This document shows positions 1-8,176 of a DNA stretch of 64,000 nucleotides, piece by piece. The notes below the pieces were generated by a model. That model was not told the DNA's origin. It did no database searches and saw only the letters and a list, made by a program, of their open reading frames with translations. The DNA comes from Roseobacter litoralis Och 149. Its GTDB lineage: Bacteria; Pseudomonadota; Alphaproteobacteria; Rhodobacterales; Rhodobacteraceae. The position numbers and the translations under genes were made by a program. Location: assembly GCF_000154785.2 (NCBI RefSeq), contig NC_015730.1, positions 3,038,001 through 3,102,000 of the forward strand, given 5' to 3'. Numbering within the stretch: the first letter of the stretch is position 1; each line of letters opens with the position of its first letter.

Positions 1-222
1 GCGCGCGCCTTGATCGGTGCACCGCCGCTGATCCTCGCGGACGAGCCGACATCTGCATTGGACGCCGCCACACAGGCCACGTTTCTGCGCCTCTTATTTG
101 CCCAGTCCAAAAGGAACGGCACCGCGATTCTGATGGTCAGCCATGATGCACGACTGGCCAAGCAATTTGATCATGTGATAGAAATGTCCGACATCGCCTC
201 AACACTGGCGGAGCCTGTATGA
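1..222 (+). CDS. ABC transporter ATP-binding protein, C-terminal part (LolD/MacB type)
   Basis: The 5' end lies outside the window; 73 residues plus a stop are visible. They hold the Walker B/D-loop stretch LILADEPTSALDA and the H-loop MVSHDARLA, as in LolD/MacB-type ATPases that power envelope exporters rather than importers. The stop overlaps the next gene by 4 bp (ATGA), and that gene is an FtsX/MacB-like permease, so the two should form one transporter. The substrate cannot be read from this fragment. Confidence 0.9.
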   Translation, partial: ARALIGAPPLILADEPTSALDAATQATFLRLLFAQSKRNGTAILMVSHDARLAKQFDHVIEMSDIASTLAEPV

Positions 223-1469
223 TTTTACGTCTTGCTTTTGGCTCTATGGCGGCCCGCGCATTGACTGTCACAATGACGGTGATTGCCATCGCCTTGTCCG
301 TGGCGCTGTTTTTGGGTGTCGAAAAGGTACGCACCGGTGCCAAGGCCAGTTTCGCAGATACGATTTCCGGCACCGATCTGATCGTGGGTGCACGCTCCGG
401 GTCGGTGCAACTGTTGCTCTATTCCGTATTCCGCATTGGTAACGCCACCAACAATCTCACGTGGGAAAGCTACAACGACATCGCTGCACGCCCCGAAGTC
501 GACTGGATCGTTCCGATCTCCTTGGGCGACAGCCATCGCCAGTTTCGCGTGATGGGCACCACCACTGAGTTCTTTGAGCGCTACAAATACCGTTCAGGCC
601 GTTCCCTGATTTTTGGCGACGGAGCGATCATGTCAGATTTGTTTGATGCGGTTGTCGGTGCGGATGTGGCGGCAACACTAAACTACAACGTTGGCGATCC
701 GATTGTCGTGGCACATGGTCTTGCCTCTTTCACCAACCACGATGACCAGCCTTTTCGCATCTCGGGTATTCTGGAAAAGACCGGAACACCCGTGGATCGC
801 ACCGTAATCGTGAGCCTGCGTGCGATTGAAGCAATCCACGTTGACTGGGCCAGCGGGACCAAAATCCAAGGACAATCCACGCCCGTTGACGTTATTCGAC
901 AGATGGACCTGCAGCCTCAGGCAGTGACAGCGGCGCTGGTCGGAGTGAAAAGCCGTCTGCAAGTGTTCAGCCTGCAACGATCGATCAACGAATACCCGCA
1001 AGAACCCCTGCTTGCCATTCTCCCCGGCGTCGCCCTGCAAGAGCTTTGGCAGATCGTCGGCATTGCCGAAACCGCCCTGGTTGCCGTTTCCGGCATGGTC
1101 ATCATCACCGCGTTGATTGGCATGATGGCGACGATTTTCTCCAGCCTCAACGAACGCCGCCGCGAGATGGCGATATTCCGCGCGATGGGGGCGCGCCCCC
1201 GGATCGTGCTGGGCATGCTGGTGCTCGAAGCGACCCTTATGGCAGCACTCGGGGCTGTCCTGGGCCTTTTGTTACTCTATGCGGGGCTTGTTGTGGCACA
1301 GCCGATGGTGGATCGCGCCTTTGGCCTCTGGCTGCCCATCGAAGCACCGACCCTGCGCGAGGTCTGGGTTTTGCTTGGCGTGGTCTGTGCTGGCGCAATT
1401 GTGAGCCTGATCCCCGCACTCAGGGCTTACAGAATGTCACTCGCAGATGGTATGATGGTCCGGATCTGA
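219..1469 (+). CDS. ABC transporter permease, FtsX/MacB family
   Basis: A 416-residue membrane protein with the MacB/FtsX plan: one N-terminal membrane segment (about residues 8-28), a large extracytoplasmic domain (about 30-275), then three C-terminal helices (about 285-310, 335-365, 380-400). The cytoplasmic loop NERRREMAIFRAMGA, typical of FtsX-like permeases, follows the second helix. It overlaps the ATPase gene by 4 bp and is followed 25 bp later by two DUF3299 proteins. Such transporters use ATP to act on lipoproteins, cell-wall enzymes or small molecules at the outer face of the inner membrane. I recall a similar gene order in Pseudomonas (PA4063-PA4066, zinc-repressed), so a role in metal homeostasis is possible but only inferred. 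Confidence 0.9.
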   Translation: MILRLAFGSMAARALTVTMTVIAIALSVALFLGVEKVRTGAKASFADTISGTDLIVGARSGSVQLLLYSVFRIGNATNNLTWESYNDIAARPEVDWIVPISLGDSHRQFRVMGTTTEFFERYKYRSGRSLIFGDGAIMSDLFDAVVGADVAATLNYNVGDPIVVAHGLASFTNHDDQPFRISGILEKTGTPVDRTVIVSLRAIEAIHVDWASGTKIQGQSTPVDVIRQMDLQPQAVTAALVGVKSRLQVFSLQRSINEYPQEPLLAILPGVALQELWQIVGIAETALVAVSGMVIITALIGMMATIFSSLNERRREMAIFRAMGARPRIVLGMLVLEATLMAALGAVLGLLLLYAGLVVAQPMVDRAFGLWLPIEAPTLREVWVLLGVVCAGAIVSLIPALRAYRMSLADGMMVRI

Positions 1470-1494
1470 GGCCGACTGAAAAAAGGTATCGCAC

Positions 1495-2010
1495 ATGAAC
1501 TTGTCCCGCCGCAGCCTTATCACCACCGCAACCGCCAGCGTTTTCTGGCCATACGCCGCCTTTGCGCGCACCGCACGCCAGATCACATGGGATGACCTGA
1601 TCCCTCCCGGCGTCCCCTATTCAGAAATCATCGGCCCCGGTCAGGTGGATGAGGTAAACGACACATGGCTTCCGGTGTTCGATGAAAACGCGGTCAAACT
1701 CAACGACGCACTCGACGGGGCCTATATAAAGATGCCGGGCTATATCCTGCCGTGGGACATGACATCGGAAGGCGTGACGAGCTTCATCCTCGTGCCCTAT
1801 GTGGGGGCCTGCATCCACGTGCCCCCCCCGCCCGCCAATCAACTGGTGTTCGTGACCACAGAAAAACCATGGGCCAGCACCGACCTTTGGGAGGCAGTCT
1901 GGGTCACTGGCGAAATACGCCACGAGATGCAAAGCACCGAGGTGGCCGAAATCGGATACAACATGACCGCCGACAAGATGGAGGTTTTTGAATGGGACGA
2001 GAACGGTTGA
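1495..2010 (+). CDS. DUF3299 protein with Tat signal, first copy
   Basis: A 171-residue protein of unknown function. The N-terminus has an RR motif (LSRRSLIT) followed by a hydrophobic stretch ending near FAR, consistent with Tat export. The mature part has the family block VGACIHVPPPPANQLVFV at about residues 103-120, in which the Cys, His and Pro run may bind a ligand or metal. It follows the ABC permease by 25 bp and overlaps the next gene, a paralogue, by 19 bp. It probably acts in the periplasm together with the exporter. Its function is unknown. Confidence 0.85.
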   Translation: MNLSRRSLITTATASVFWPYAAFARTARQITWDDLIPPGVPYSEIIGPGQVDEVNDTWLPVFDENAVKLNDALDGAYIKMPGYILPWDMTSEGVTSFILVPYVGACIHVPPPPANQLVFVTTEKPWASTDLWEAVWVTGEIRHEMQSTEVAEIGYNMTADKMEVFEWDENG

Positions 2011-2504
2011 AACGCAGAAGCCTGCTCGCCGGGATCGGTGCATGCGCCCTGTTGCCCCGCCATGGTTTGGCCAAGGAATACATTGATCTGAATTGGTCAG
2101 ACCTCGTGCCAGAGGGCGACACGATCATGCCGCCCATGCTGCAGGGCCTGATTGATCACGATGATACCAACCTGATGAGCCAGCAACCGCCCTCAAGCGG
2201 GCTGCGCACGGATTGGAATGGTCAGATCGTGCGGCTGCCGGGGTTCATCGTCCCGATTGATTATACCGGCGCGGGTGTGACGGCCTTTATTCTGGTTCCG
2301 TTTGTTGGCGCCTGCGTGCATGTGCCGCCCCCGCCTGCAAACCAGCTTGTCTTTGTCACCACCGCCGAACCCTATGAAAACACAGGGCTGTTTGAAGCGG
2401 TAAACGTGGTTGGCATGTTTGGTACCGCCTCCATGACGACGCAGCTGGCGGAAATAGGATACGCCCTGTCGGCAGAGAACATCGAACCCTTCAGGGCCAA
2501 TTGA
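1992..2504 (+). CDS. DUF3299 protein with Tat signal, second copy
   Basis: A 170-residue paralogue of the preceding gene. It has its own Tat-like leader (LKRRSLLAGIGACALL) and the same core, VGACVHVPPPPANQLVFV. The start lies 19 bp inside the upstream gene, indicating translational coupling. The two copies share the central block and the AEIGY motif but differ at the N-terminal half of the mature protein, so this is an old duplication, perhaps giving a heterodimer. It is the last gene of this operon; the next gene is convergent, 21 bp away. Confidence 0.85.
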   Translation: MGRERLKRRSLLAGIGACALLPRHGLAKEYIDLNWSDLVPEGDTIMPPMLQGLIDHDDTNLMSQQPPSSGLRTDWNGQIVRLPGFIVPIDYTGAGVTAFILVPFVGACVHVPPPPANQLVFVTTAEPYENTGLFEAVNVVGMFGTASMTTQLAEIGYALSAENIEPFRAN

Positions 2505-2525
2505 TCGACAAGCCACGCGCAGGCT

Positions 2526-3524
2526 TCAGAATATACGTTCCTGCGCCTCGTTGAAATGAAACACCTGTTGCGGCGCGAAAGTCAGATGCACCACATCCCC
2601 CACCTCACTCGGGTCCTGACCAAAAACCCGCACCGTCAGCGTTTCATCTTGAGGTGTCCTGACCAGCAGGTTCGTATCCCCACCCAGCCGTTCGACATGC
2701 GTGACACTGCCCGAAATCGGCCCCGTATCGGACAGACGCAGATGCTCGGGGCGAATGCCCATGGTCTGCCCGGGCGGTAAATCCGGCACCGAACGCGCGA
2801 GGAAATTCATCGATGGGGACCCCAGAAAGCTGGCCACAAAACGGTTTGCCGGATTGTTGTAAAGCTCCATCGGGCTGCCGATCTGTTCGATCCTCCCATC
2901 GCGCAAAACGACGATCTTGTCCGCCAGCGTCATCGCTTCGATCTGATCGTGGGTCACATAGATCATTGAGGCGGACAGCGTGCGGTGCAGTTCTGCAATC
3001 TCGACGCGGGTGTTCATCCGCAGGGCGGCGTCCAGATTGGACAGCGGCTCATCAAACAAGAACAGTTTCGGATCACGCACAATGGCTCGCCCGATCGCCA
3101 CCCGTTGCCGTTGCCCGCCGCTCAACGCAGCCGGTTTGCGGTCGGCATAGTCATCAAGGTCAAGCATCGTGATGGCTTTGGATACACGTTCCTGCACGAC
3201 CGATTTCGGCTGGCCCTCTTGTTTCAGGCCAAGGCCCATGTTGTCCTTTACCGACAGATGCGGATAAAGCGCATAGGACTGGAAAACCATGGCAATGCCG
3301 CGTTTGGCCGGCGGGATCGCATTCACCACATCGCCCCCGATGGCAATCGTCCCGCAGGAAGCATCCTCAAGCCCTGCAATCACGCGCAGTAAGGTGGATT
3401 TGCCACAACCCGACGGGCCGACAAAGACAACAAACTCGCCCTCCTCGACGGTCAGGTTGATGTCTTTGAGAACATGCACGGGGCCAAAGGATTTGTTGAT
3501 ACCCTCAAGTTTCAATGCGGTCAT
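2526..3524 (-). CDS. Sugar ABC transporter ATP-binding protein (MalK/UgpC family)
   Basis: A 332-residue ATPase. Visible motifs are Walker A GPSGCGKST (about 37-45), signature LSGGQRQRVAIGRA (about 134-147) and Walker B LFLFDEPLSNLDA, followed by a C-terminal TOBE-like regulatory region (about 235-332) as in MalK/UgpC. It is the last gene of the minus-strand operon running from the binding protein at 7658. Its start overlaps the oxidoreductase stop by 4 bp. It energises uptake of an amino sugar or oligosaccharide, inferred from the divergent GlcNAc catabolic genes. Confidence 0.93.
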   Translation of the reverse strand: MTALKLEGINKSFGPVHVLKDINLTVEEGEFVVFVGPSGCGKSTLLRVIAGLEDASCGTIAIGGDVVNAIPPAKRGIAMVFQSYALYPHLSVKDNMGLGLKQEGQPKSVVQERVSKAITMLDLDDYADRKPAALSGGQRQRVAIGRAIVRDPKLFLFDEPLSNLDAALRMNTRVEIAELHRTLSASMIYVTHDQIEAMTLADKIVVLRDGRIEQIGSPMELYNNPANRFVASFLGSPSMNFLARSVPDLPPGQTMGIRPEHLRLSDTGPISGSVTHVERLGGDTNLLVRTPQDETLTVRVFGQDPSEVGDVVHLTFAPQQVFHFNEAQERIF

Positions 3525-4549
3525 GCGCCGGGCCTCAGGTTGATCGTTTGACCGGTGCGAATGCTCTCATCCGCCGCAAGGCAGATGCGCAGCGATTGCA
3601 CCGCGTCCTTCATATGACGGCTCAAATCCACGTCGCGCCGAATGGCATCCACAATCCAGCTTTGTTCGGCATCGCAGAGTTGCTGGTGTCCGGGTTCGTC
3701 GGGCAGGTCGATCCGGCGATCCCCTCCGGGTCGGTGCACGAGCAGCCCGCCCACTTTGGTATGGCCATCAATGTCATCGGATGCCCCCTTGTTGCCATCG
3801 GTGATCGACACCGCACCATTGGGGCTGATCACGTCTTTTACAAAGAACGCGGTCTCTGACATCATCGGCCCCCACCCGGCTTCGTACCAACCCACGGAGC
3901 CATCCTCAAACACGACCTGAAGCTGGCCGTAGTTATACATATCCGGTGCGATTTCATCACTTAGGCGCAGGCCCATCCCATGCACCCGCACCGGCTGCGC
4001 ATCCGTGATCTGACACATCACATCAACGTAATGCACACCGCAATCCACCAAGGGAGACGTCGTTTCCATCAACGCCTTATGCGTCTCCCAGGTTGGGCCG
4101 TCTGACTGCTGGTTAAGGTTCAGGCGGAACACATATGGCCCGCCAAGGCCACGCGCCTCCTCGATCAGGCGCGTCCAGCTTGGGTGATGGCGCAGGATAT
4201 AGCCGACGCCAAGTTTGCGCTTGAGGCGACGTGCCGTGTCCACCACGCGCGCGGCATCCTGCGCCGTCATGGCGAGCGGTTTTTCCACAAAGACATGCGC
4301 CCCCGCCTGCATCGCGGCAATGGCATAATCCGCATGGGTGTCGGTATATGTTGCGATCACCACAAGCTCCGGGCGCGTGGCACTCAGCGCCGCATAAAAG
4401 TCATCATGGAGCGGGTAGCCCTGCAGCGCGTCCGGCAAATCCACCGTCGAGCGATTGACGAGGGCGACAATCTCGGTCTCGGGATGGTGGTGATGGGCCA
4501 GCGCATGGCTTTTGCCCATGTTGCCCAACCCCGCAATAAGCACTTTCAT
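3521..4549 (-). CDS. Gfo/Idh/MocA family oxidoreductase
   Basis: A 342-residue NAD(P)-dependent dehydrogenase. It has an N-terminal Rossmann motif AGLGNMGKSHA (about residues 6-16), the conserved EKPLAMTA motif (about 93-100) and a C-terminal beta-sheet substrate domain. The start at 4549 begins with the Rossmann strand and overlaps the upstream permease stop by 4 bp (ATGA); a longer open frame to 4744 runs through that permease gene and is rejected. Members oxidise or isomerise sugars, inositols and amino sugars. Its place inside the transporter operon suggests it acts on the imported sugar or a derivative. Exact substrate unknown. Confidence 0.9.
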   Translation of the reverse strand: MKVLIAGLGNMGKSHALAHHHHPETEIVALVNRSTVDLPDALQGYPLHDDFYAALSATRPELVVIATYTDTHADYAIAAMQAGAHVFVEKPLAMTAQDAARVVDTARRLKRKLGVGYILRHHPSWTRLIEEARGLGGPYVFRLNLNQQSDGPTWETHKALMETTSPLVDCGVHYVDVMCQITDAQPVRVHGMGLRLSDEIAPDMYNYGQLQVVFEDGSVGWYEAGWGPMMSETAFFVKDVISPNGAVSITDGNKGASDDIDGHTKVGGLLVHRPGGDRRIDLPDEPGHQQLCDAEQSWIVDAIRRDVDLSRHMKDAVQSLRICLAADESIRTGQTINLRPGA

Positions 4550-5385
4550 TTGACGGCTCCTGATGTAATGCCCCGGATCAACTGGCGCGAAAAGATCACA
4601 TAGAGCACCATCGCCGGCAGGATCGCCATCGACAGCGCCGAGAGCACCGCGTTCCAGTCCGTGACGAACTGCCCGATAAAGACCTGACTGCCGAGCGTCA
4701 GCGTTTTCACCTCTTCTGCGGGGGCAAGGATCAGCGGGAACCACAGATCGTTCCAGATCGGGATCATGTTAAAGACCGCAACAGTCGCCATTGCGGGCCG
4801 CACCAGCGGCAAAACCAACCGCCAGAAGATCTGGTATTCGGACAAGCCGTCCATCCGCCCTGCATTTTTCAGGTCATCCGACACCCCGCGCATGAATTCA
4901 CTGAGGATGAAAACCGCCAACGGCAGCCCCTGCGCGGTATAGACAAGGATCAGCGCCACCAACGTGTTGACCAGCCCCGTAGACACCATCATTTCAAGGA
5001 TCGCTACCGTACCAATCCGTATGGGGATCATGATTCCAAGGGCCAGATAAAGCCCCATCAACGTGTTGCCTTTGAACCGGTATTCAGCGAGCGCAAAGGC
5101 TGCCATCGCACCAAACACGAGGATCAGCGTCAGGGACACAACCGTCACAATCATCGAGTTCTGAAAGTAGAGAACGAAATCCCCCTGTTTGAAAACCGTC
5201 TGGTAACCAATCAGCGAAAAAGTCTCTTGGTTGGGCAGACCCAGCGGATCGCGAAAGATCGCCCGCCGCGACTTGAAGCTGTTGATAAGGATCACAAACA
5301 CCGGGAAAAGCGCAATTACCGTATAGGTAATCAGCACGGCATGAGCGGCAATCGTTGTCCCGGAGATGCGGCGCGCGGTGGTCAT
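4546..5385 (-). CDS. Carbohydrate ABC transporter permease (MalG/UgpE type)
   Basis: A 279-residue inner-membrane permease with six predicted helices and an EAA-like coupling loop (about 185-205, including NAGRMDGLSEYQIFWRLVLP). The ATG at 5385 is chosen because AGAAGGGG lies just upstream and it fits the usual MalG length; the frame is open to 5451 but that part overlaps the upstream permease gene. It forms the transmembrane pore with the permease encoded at 5400-6323. Confidence 0.92.
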   Translation of the reverse strand: MTTARRISGTTIAAHAVLITYTVIALFPVFVILINSFKSRRAIFRDPLGLPNQETFSLIGYQTVFKQGDFVLYFQNSMIVTVVSLTLILVFGAMAAFALAEYRFKGNTLMGLYLALGIMIPIRIGTVAILEMMVSTGLVNTLVALILVYTAQGLPLAVFILSEFMRGVSDDLKNAGRMDGLSEYQIFWRLVLPLVRPAMATVAVFNMIPIWNDLWFPLILAPAEEVKTLTLGSQVFIGQFVTDWNAVLSALSMAILPAMVLYVIFSRQLIRGITSGAVK

Positions 5386-5399
5386 GGTCTTGCCCCTTC

Positions 5400-6323
5400 T
5401 CAGAACTGGTAATTGCGCAGGCGGCGCTGAATGCCGAAGAGGTAAATGCACACGCCGATCAGAATGATGCCGAACATGGCCGAGGCAATCGCGGACCCCA
5501 TATGCGGATCGCCCAGTTGCAACTGAAAACCAAAGAAGGTGCGATACATGAACGTCCCCAGAATATCCGTGGAGAAATCCGGCCCCGCAAGCGCGCCCTG
5601 TGCCGCATAAATCAGATCAAAGGCGTTGAAATTCGCCACGAAAGTCAGAACCGAAATGATCCCGATAGAGGGCAGGATCAACGGCAGTTTGATCTTCCAG
5701 AACGCGGACATGCCCGTGATGCCGTCGCATTCGCCTGCCTCCAGAATTTCATCAGGAATGGACAGCAGGGCCGCATAGATCAGCATCATGGGAATGCCCA
5801 CATATTGCCAGACCGACACAAGGCTCAGCGTGGTCAGGGCGTATTCCTCTTTGCCGAGCCACGGCTGGTAAAGGAACTTCAGGCCAATCGCATCCAGCAT
5901 ACCCGGCGCGATGCCCCAGATCGGGGAGAGGATCAGCTTCCACGCGAAACCAACAATGACAAAAGACAGGATCGTGGGAATAAAGATCGCGGATCGGTAA
6001 AACGCCGAAAACCGCAGACGCGGGGATGACAACAACGCCGCCAAGGCCACGCCAATCGGGTTCTGCACCAGCATGTGGATCAGAAAGAACCACGCATTAT
6101 TGCCCAAGGCATTCCAGAATTGCTCAGACCAGATCGCATCCCCGAACAGCGTTTGAAAGTTCTGCAGGCCCACCCATATCCGCTGCTGATCAACCTCAGA
6201 ATAAAGCGCCAGACGCAGAGTGTTGAACAACGGGTAGATCATGACTGCGGTATAAACCAGCACTGCAGGCGCGAGGAAAACAGCGATATGCCATCTGGTT
6301 TTCGGCTTTGAGGGCGCGGGCAT
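5400..6323 (-). CDS. Carbohydrate ABC transporter permease (MalF/UgpA type)
   Basis: A 307-residue permease with an N-terminal hydrophobic segment (about 12-35), five or six helices in total, and an EAA-like loop (EAGECDGITGMSAFWKIKLP, about 200-220). The start at 6323 has AAGGAG seven bases upstream. It is separated by 14 bp from the second permease and by 78 bp from the binding-protein gene, a gap that holds a strong hairpin. Confidence 0.92.
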   Translation of the reverse strand: MPAPSKPKTRWHIAVFLAPAVLVYTAVMIYPLFNTLRLALYSEVDQQRIWVGLQNFQTLFGDAIWSEQFWNALGNNAWFFLIHMLVQNPIGVALAALLSSPRLRFSAFYRSAIFIPTILSFVIVGFAWKLILSPIWGIAPGMLDAIGLKFLYQPWLGKEEYALTTLSLVSVWQYVGIPMMLIYAALLSIPDEILEAGECDGITGMSAFWKIKLPLILPSIGIISVLTFVANFNAFDLIYAAQGALAGPDFSTDILGTFMYRTFFGFQLQLGDPHMGSAIASAMFGIILIGVCIYLFGIQRRLRNYQF

Positions 6324-6353
6324 GCGGCATCTCCTTGACGGCATCAGGGCGGA

Positions 6354-6391
6354 CAAACCACAGGGCGACATTCCATCGCCCCGTGGTGCTT
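6354..6391 (-). terminator. Hairpin after the binding-protein gene
   Basis: The arms ACCAC-A-GGGCGA (6357-6368) and TCGCCC-C-GTGGT (6376-6387) pair over 11 bp with one mismatch and a 7-nt loop; CAAA/TTTG can extend the stem with a small bulge. It begins about 15 nt after the stop of the solute-binding protein and before the permease gene, with no T run. Such hairpins usually protect or attenuate mRNA so that binding protein exceeds permease. Confidence 0.6.
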
Positions 6392-6401
6392 TGGACAGGC
6401 G

Positions 6402-7658
6402 CTACTGCTGTGGTGCGTACCACTTGGCCAACCCGCCCTGCAGACGTTGGCCGGCATCTTCGGGGCTTTCGTCACCCTTGATGACCGCAACGGACGCGTT
6501 CCATGTCTCGTTCTCAAGGTTGGGCGTGCCACGGGACAAGATTTGATACGTTGAGCGGATGGAGCTTTCGCATTTCCCCCGCCAGGAGATGAATTCCTGC
6601 GCCAGCGGATCCTCAAGCGTTACATCGGCCTTGGACAGCGGGAAAAACCCCGGCAGTGAATTGGCAAAGATATTCGAAAACTCTGACGACGCTACCCAGG
6701 TCAGAAACGTCATGGCTGCTTCGGGGTTTTCGGTCGCCGCATTCATGCCTATGCCAATATCCGTATGATCCGAGATATAGCAGGTGTCGCCCGCATTCTG
6801 GACCGGCGGGTTGAACGCGCCCATCTCGAAATCAGCCAGTGCATTAAAGCCCGAGATTTCCCAGCTGCCGGCGGGATAGATGGCAGCGCGCCCCAGCGTG
6901 AAGATGTTCTGACTGTCAGGATATGTCTGTGCCTCAAACCCATCGCCCAGATAGCCCCCCCATTTCGCCAACTGCCGGAACGGCGCAACCCAACCCTCAT
7001 CCGTCAGCTTTTGATCGCCGGCGATGAGCGCGGTGCGCCCCTCCTCGCCTTTCCAGTAGTTCGGGCCGATGTTGTTATACCCCATCGTGGCCGCTTCCCA
7101 CTGGTCGTTCGTGCCCATGGCCATGGGAATGTAATTTCCGTCTTCCTTGAATGCCTCCAGCACGGCAAAGAACTGGTCTTCGGTCTGCGGCACCGCCACA
7201 CCAACTTCTTCGAAGGCGTCTTTGTTATAGATAAATCCGTGGATCACCGAGGCCATGGGCACGCAATAGGTCGCGCTGCCATCATCCGTGGACCAGCCCG
7301 ATTTTGCCACATCGGAGAAGTTTGACATCCCTTCCAAATCGCTCAGATCGGCAAGGCGGCCAGCCTCGAACAGGGCGAGCGACGCGTCAAACGGACGACA
7401 TGTGATGATATCCCCCGCCGATCCTGCATCCAGCTTTGAGTTGAGCACAGCGTTGTATTCCGCCGGGGCTGATGGTGTGAACCGAACCTTGATATCGGGA
7501 TACTGCGCTTCGAATGCCGGGATGATCTTGTCCTGCCAGATCGCAAGGTCATCATTGCGCCAGCTTTCGATCGTCAATTCCGCCTGCTGTGCCGTTGCTG
7601 CTGACGCGCCCAAAAGCGTAGTGGCGAACAGCAAGCCTGTGAGTGTATTTTTGTGCAT
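6402..7658 (-). CDS. Extracellular sugar-binding protein of ABC transporter (family 1)
   Basis: A 418-residue periplasmic binding protein. It has a Sec signal peptide (KNT-LTGLLFATTLLG, cleavage probably after ATAQ near residue 24) and the family-1 fold, including IPAFEAQYPDIKVRFTPSA and the GRAAIYPAGSWEISGF region that contacts substrate. It is the first gene of the minus-strand transporter operon. It lies divergent from nagK-nagR-nagB-nagA, so N-acetylglucosamine or chitooligosaccharide is the likely ligand, by context only. A hairpin separates it from the permease genes. Confidence 0.93.
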   Translation of the reverse strand: MHKNTLTGLLFATTLLGASAATAQQAELTIESWRNDDLAIWQDKIIPAFEAQYPDIKVRFTPSAPAEYNAVLNSKLDAGSAGDIITCRPFDASLALFEAGRLADLSDLEGMSNFSDVAKSGWSTDDGSATYCVPMASVIHGFIYNKDAFEEVGVAVPQTEDQFFAVLEAFKEDGNYIPMAMGTNDQWEAATMGYNNIGPNYWKGEEGRTALIAGDQKLTDEGWVAPFRQLAKWGGYLGDGFEAQTYPDSQNIFTLGRAAIYPAGSWEISGFNALADFEMGAFNPPVQNAGDTCYISDHTDIGIGMNAATENPEAAMTFLTWVASSEFSNIFANSLPGFFPLSKADVTLEDPLAQEFISWRGKCESSIRSTYQILSRGTPNLENETWNASVAVIKGDESPEDAGQRLQGGLAKWYAPQQ

Positions 7659-8058
7659 TGGTGTCTCCCTTTGGATTGTATTCAGGTGTTACTTTTGTTT
7701 TTAAGTCGGCATCTTGCAAGCATGCGCGCAGGTGACCGCAGCGTCGGCTCAAAAGGCCCCGGAGGCGCGGCGCGCGACGTGATCCGCGCAGCATACTGAC
7801 GCAGCTTGGTGTGGACGCTCTTGAGATCACCCATCGAGATACCGGTCTGCGTGGGCATTATATTCAACACCGCTTTCCGGACTGCGCCACAGGCCGATCC
7901 AACTGTCCTCTGCAAAACCCAAGTCGCGCTATTCAGCAAGCGTATGACCGAACACGCATCAAGCTTGACGGGCCGACCCTTCGACGCAGAGTTGTCTTGG
8001 TGCGGTACGTGTGAATGCAAGATCGATTCCTTAGGTTTTCAATCACAGTAGTCAAACA

Positions 8059-8077
8059 ATACCTATTGTCTACCAAT
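8059..8077. promoter_or_regulatory. Candidate NagR operator (inverted repeat)
   Basis: ATTGTCTACCAAT (8065-8077) has ATTG/CAAT arms around a 5-nt centre and, read on the other strand, resembles the TTGGT...GACAA sites bound by NagR/YvoA-type GntR/UTRA repressors. It overlaps ATACCTAT (8059-8066), the inverted copy of the ATAGGTAT repeats near the nagK start. The regulator is encoded two genes away (9067-9825). Confidence 0.4.
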
Positions 8078-8154
8078 TATTCAAAAACTGCCTTTTTGCA
8101 CCGCATAGCTTCATATTCAACTATTTGGTATTTTATTGGCTGTTATTTCTGGAA

Positions 8155-8173
8155 ATAGGTATGTTATAGGTAT
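8155..8173 (+). repeat. Two ATAGGTAT direct repeats next to nagK start
   Basis: ATAGGTAT occurs at 8155-8162 and 8166-8173, 11 bp apart start to start, one helical turn, immediately before the nagK ATG at 8177. A third copy in inverse orientation is at 8059-8066. The spacing suggests a protein binding one face of the DNA, where it would also block ribosome access or initiation. Confidence 0.4.
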
Positions 8174-8176
8174 CTT

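Larger units (their letters stand above)
7659..8176. promoter_or_regulatory. Divergent control region between transporter and nag operons
   Basis: 518 bp without a convincing gene; small frames on both strands (for example 7806-8051) have no recognisable product. The right-hand 140 bp are AT-rich and carry repeated ATAGGTAT elements and an inverted repeat (see separate entries). It must hold the promoters of both divergent operons; clear -35/-10 pairs were not identified. Confidence 0.6.

Noticed and set aside
4550..4744. N-terminal extension of the Gfo/Idh/MocA protein
   Set aside because: The extra 65 residues overlap the permease gene and precede the Rossmann motif; the ATGA overlap at 4546-4549 gives the natural start.
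7806..8051. Overlapping small frames on both strands in the nag control region
   Set aside because: None has a recognisable product; the region is better explained as a divergent promoter.
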